Under the pieces are notes generated by a model. The model was not told where the DNA came from and made no database searches. It saw only the letters and a list, made by a program, of their open reading frames with translations. This document shows positions 4,615 to 6,192 of a DNA stretch of 6,192 nucleotides, piece by piece. The first letter of the stretch is position 1, and the number at the start of each line of letters is the position of its first letter. A program made the position numbers and the translations under genes. Source of the stretch: Bacteroidota bacterium (GTDB lineage Bacteria > Bacteroidota > Ignavibacteria > UBA10030 > UBA8401); contig JANXZD010000496.1 in assembly GCA_025355705.1 (NCBI GenBank), forward strand, positions 1-6,192, read 5' to 3'.

Positions 4615-6192
4615 ATGGCAGATATCGATATTACTGATAAAATCGGTTATACGCTTCTCAAAAAAGGTATCATCGATTTTGAAACGTTAGAAAAAGCCCT
4701 GCGCATCAAAGAGACGGAAACGGCAAAAAAAGAACGTCGCAATCTTGGACAAATTCTTGTTACGGATTTCAGTGCCGATCATGATGCGGTGTTTAGAGAA
4801 GTGGCAAATCTTTACGCGTTCCGAGAGATCTATATTGCGGATGAGAATATAGAAAAGGGGAGGGTCGATTTCATTAAAAAAATTGTCGATACTCTTACGG
4901 AAGAGAATAAAAAGATAATGATCCAAACGAAAATGCTTCCGTTGAAATTTGATGAGAAGCAGGCGGATAAGTTGATCATTATTTCCGCAGATCCTACCGA
5001 TAGAAATATCCCCTTGATCTCAAGGAATTTCAATGTTAAGAAATATGAGGTGACGTATTGTCGTCTTAAAGATATTCAAAATTTAACAGAGCAGGTGATC
5101 CCTCCGCAGAATGAATTTTTGAAGATGCTTGAGGATAATCATATCAGTGTTGATACCGGAGATGAAGAGGCTAATGTTAATGAAGATGAGTTAAATGCCG
5201 AGATCAATAAAAGTGCTCTGGCAAATTTATTCGAAGGATGTTTGGTTGAAGCAGTTCGGTCCGGAGTCAGCGACGTTCATATTGTAGCGTCGGAAGGTAA
5301 AAAGACATATTTTTTAATGCGCGTTGATGGTAACCTTCAAGTATGGCATTGTCAGGAAAATACAATGCCGGAAGCGGTGATGGCAGTTGTGAAAGATCGA
5401 ACGAAAAACGTCGATCGATTTGAGCGTGAAATGTCGCAGGACGGATTCATCCAGCGAGTGGTTGATGGACACCAATTACGGTTCCGTGTTTCCATTATGC
5501 CAATTGTAACAACGGAGTTCAAAAATAAATTTGAAAGCGTTGTTATTCGTGTATTGGATGATCGCAAAGTTATCACCGACCTTAATAAACTTGGTCTTCA
5601 AGGTCCCGCAAAAGCGCTGTTCTATAAAGCGATCAACAAACCTCAGGGGATCATCATTTTGACCGGACCGACAGGTTCCGGTAAATCCACAACACTTATT
5701 GCTGCATTGTATCAAGTGATCGATCCGACGGTGAACGTTCTGACAATTGAAGAGCCCGTAGAGTACATTATTAAAGGGGCTCGACAGTTAAAGATCGGAC
5801 CGAAGATGACGTTTGAACAATCGATCCGCGGTATCCTCCGACACGATCCGGATATCGTTCTAGTTGGAGAAATGCGAGATAAGATCACTGCTGAAACCGC
5901 TATTAAACTTGCCAATACCGGTCACTTGGTGTTTTCTACACTCCATACAAATGATGCGCCAAGCGCGGTTGCCCGTCTATATAAGATGGGTATTGAACCG
6001 TTCCTGATCGCCTATGCAATTAATATTATCGTAGCACAGCGTTTAATTCGAACTCTTTGTAAGGTCTGTAAAACACCAATTGATGACGGTGAAAAGGAAG
6101 ATCTGATAAAGTTCGGATTCACCGAAGAGGATCTGAAGAGCCATACATTCTATAAAGCGGTTGGTTGCGATAAATGCAATGGCGGCTATAAA
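4615..6192 (+). CDS. pilB: PilB/GspE-family T4P assembly ATPase (3'-partial)
   Basis: 526 codons are visible and the frame is open at the right edge; perhaps 40-50 residues are missing. This cytoplasmic hexameric ATPase drives pilin polymerisation through PilC. The start is ATG 4615, with AAGGA (4603-4607) 7 nt upstream. Residues 8-170 resemble the MshEN/T2SSE N-terminal domain (KIGYTLLKKGIIDFETLEKAL, then NLGQILV). An acidic linker (about 178-196) leads to the N2-type domain (SGVSDVHI; RVDG at 236-239). The motor has Walker A GPTGSGKSTT (351-360, Lys357), the Asp-box TIEEPVEY (377-384), Walker B HDPDIVLVGEMRD with Glu419, and the His-box TGHLVFSTLHTND with His437 and His444. Zinc-type cysteines are CKVC (482-485) and CDKC (518-521), as in PilB/GspE but not PilT, supporting an assembly rather than a retraction ATPase. 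Glu380 replaces the usual Asp of the Asp box. GspE or MshE of a related secretion system is the alternative; the pilin neighbours favour PilB. Confidence 0.95.
   Translation, partial: MADIDITDKIGYTLLKKGIIDFETLEKALRIKETETAKKERRNLGQILVTDFSADHDAVFREVANLYAFREIYIADENIEKGRVDFIKKIVDTLTEENKKIMIQTKMLPLKFDEKQADKLIIISADPTDRNIPLISRNFNVKKYEVTYCRLKDIQNLTEQVIPPQNEFLKMLEDNHISVDTGDEEANVNEDELNAEINKSALANLFEGCLVEAVRSGVSDVHIVASEGKKTYFLMRVDGNLQVWHCQENTMPEAVMAVVKDRTKNVDRFEREMSQDGFIQRVVDGHQLRFRVSIMPIVTTEFKNKFESVVIRVLDDRKVITDLNKLGLQGPAKALFYKAINKPQGIIILTGPTGSGKSTTLIAALYQVIDPTVNVLTIEEPVEYIIKGARQLKIGPKMTFEQSIRGILRHDPDIVLVGEMRDKITAETAIKLANTGHLVFSTLHTNDAPSAVARLYKMGIEPFLIAYAINIIVAQRLIRTLCKVCKTPIDDGEKEDLIKFGFTEEDLKSHTFYKAVGCDKCNGGYK

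Noticed and set aside
4687..5915. Several 65-80 codon minus-strand open frames
   Set aside because: All lie inside the pilB-like gene, which carries intact Walker A, Walker B, His-box and zinc motifs in the + frame.
1..6192. CRISPR arrays, tRNA genes, insertion sequences or prophage elements
   Set aside because: No regularly spaced repeats, cloverleaf candidates, transposase frames or terminal inverted repeats were seen.

Overview
The window looks like a chromosomal piece of an AT-rich, Gram-negative-type bacterium. It carries the core of a type IV pilus (T4P)-like assembly module: two tandem small pilin-like genes, a PilC/GspF-family inner-membrane platform protein and a PilB/GspE-family assembly ATPase. 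All genes are on the + strand. The two pilin-like proteins begin with MGQQQLLLIILGVIIVGIA, a start I associate from memory with uncharacterised proteins of the Ignavibacteria/Chlorobi/FCB-type phyla. That taxonomic hint is weak, because there is no rRNA or other marker here.

Layout. Positions 1-1737 hold the 3' part of a large membrane protein: four hydrophobic segments, then an extracytoplasmic domain, then a helical TPR-like tail. It is most like the C-terminal half of a GT-C (PMT/GT39-like) glycosyltransferase and is probably cut by the left edge. Positions 1738-1979 form a regulatory gap with a 7-bp dyad at 1813-1831 and a well-spaced sigma-54 -24/-12 element at 1889-1904. Positions 1980-2399 and 2482-2901 are the paralogous pilin-like genes, each followed by a hairpin with a U-rich tail. 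Positions 2902-3120 are a leader region with a strong terminator, a weak sigma-70-like promoter and a second hairpin just before the next ribosome binding site. Positions 3121-4491 are pilC-like. Positions 4492-4614 are a short gap in which I see no convincing promoter or terminator. Positions 4615-6192 are pilB-like and run off the right edge.

How the genes work together (inference from families): the PilB-type hexameric ATPase powers PilC, which extracts the small hydrophobic-N-terminus subunits from the membrane and stacks them into a filament or pseudopilus. A sigma-54 promoter ahead of the first pilin fits the known RpoN/PilR control of pilA in other bacteria. Hairpins after each pilin would let the subunits be made in excess of the assembly machinery. 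The most unusual part is the pilin pair. Both lack the usual charged leader and Glu5 of type IV prepilins, and in-frame stops immediately upstream show that no longer leader has been missed. The PilC has an N-terminus about 40-50 residues longer than classical PilC, and the ATPase has Glu in place of the conserved Asp of the Asp box. Together these suggest a divergent T4P-like system rather than a textbook one.
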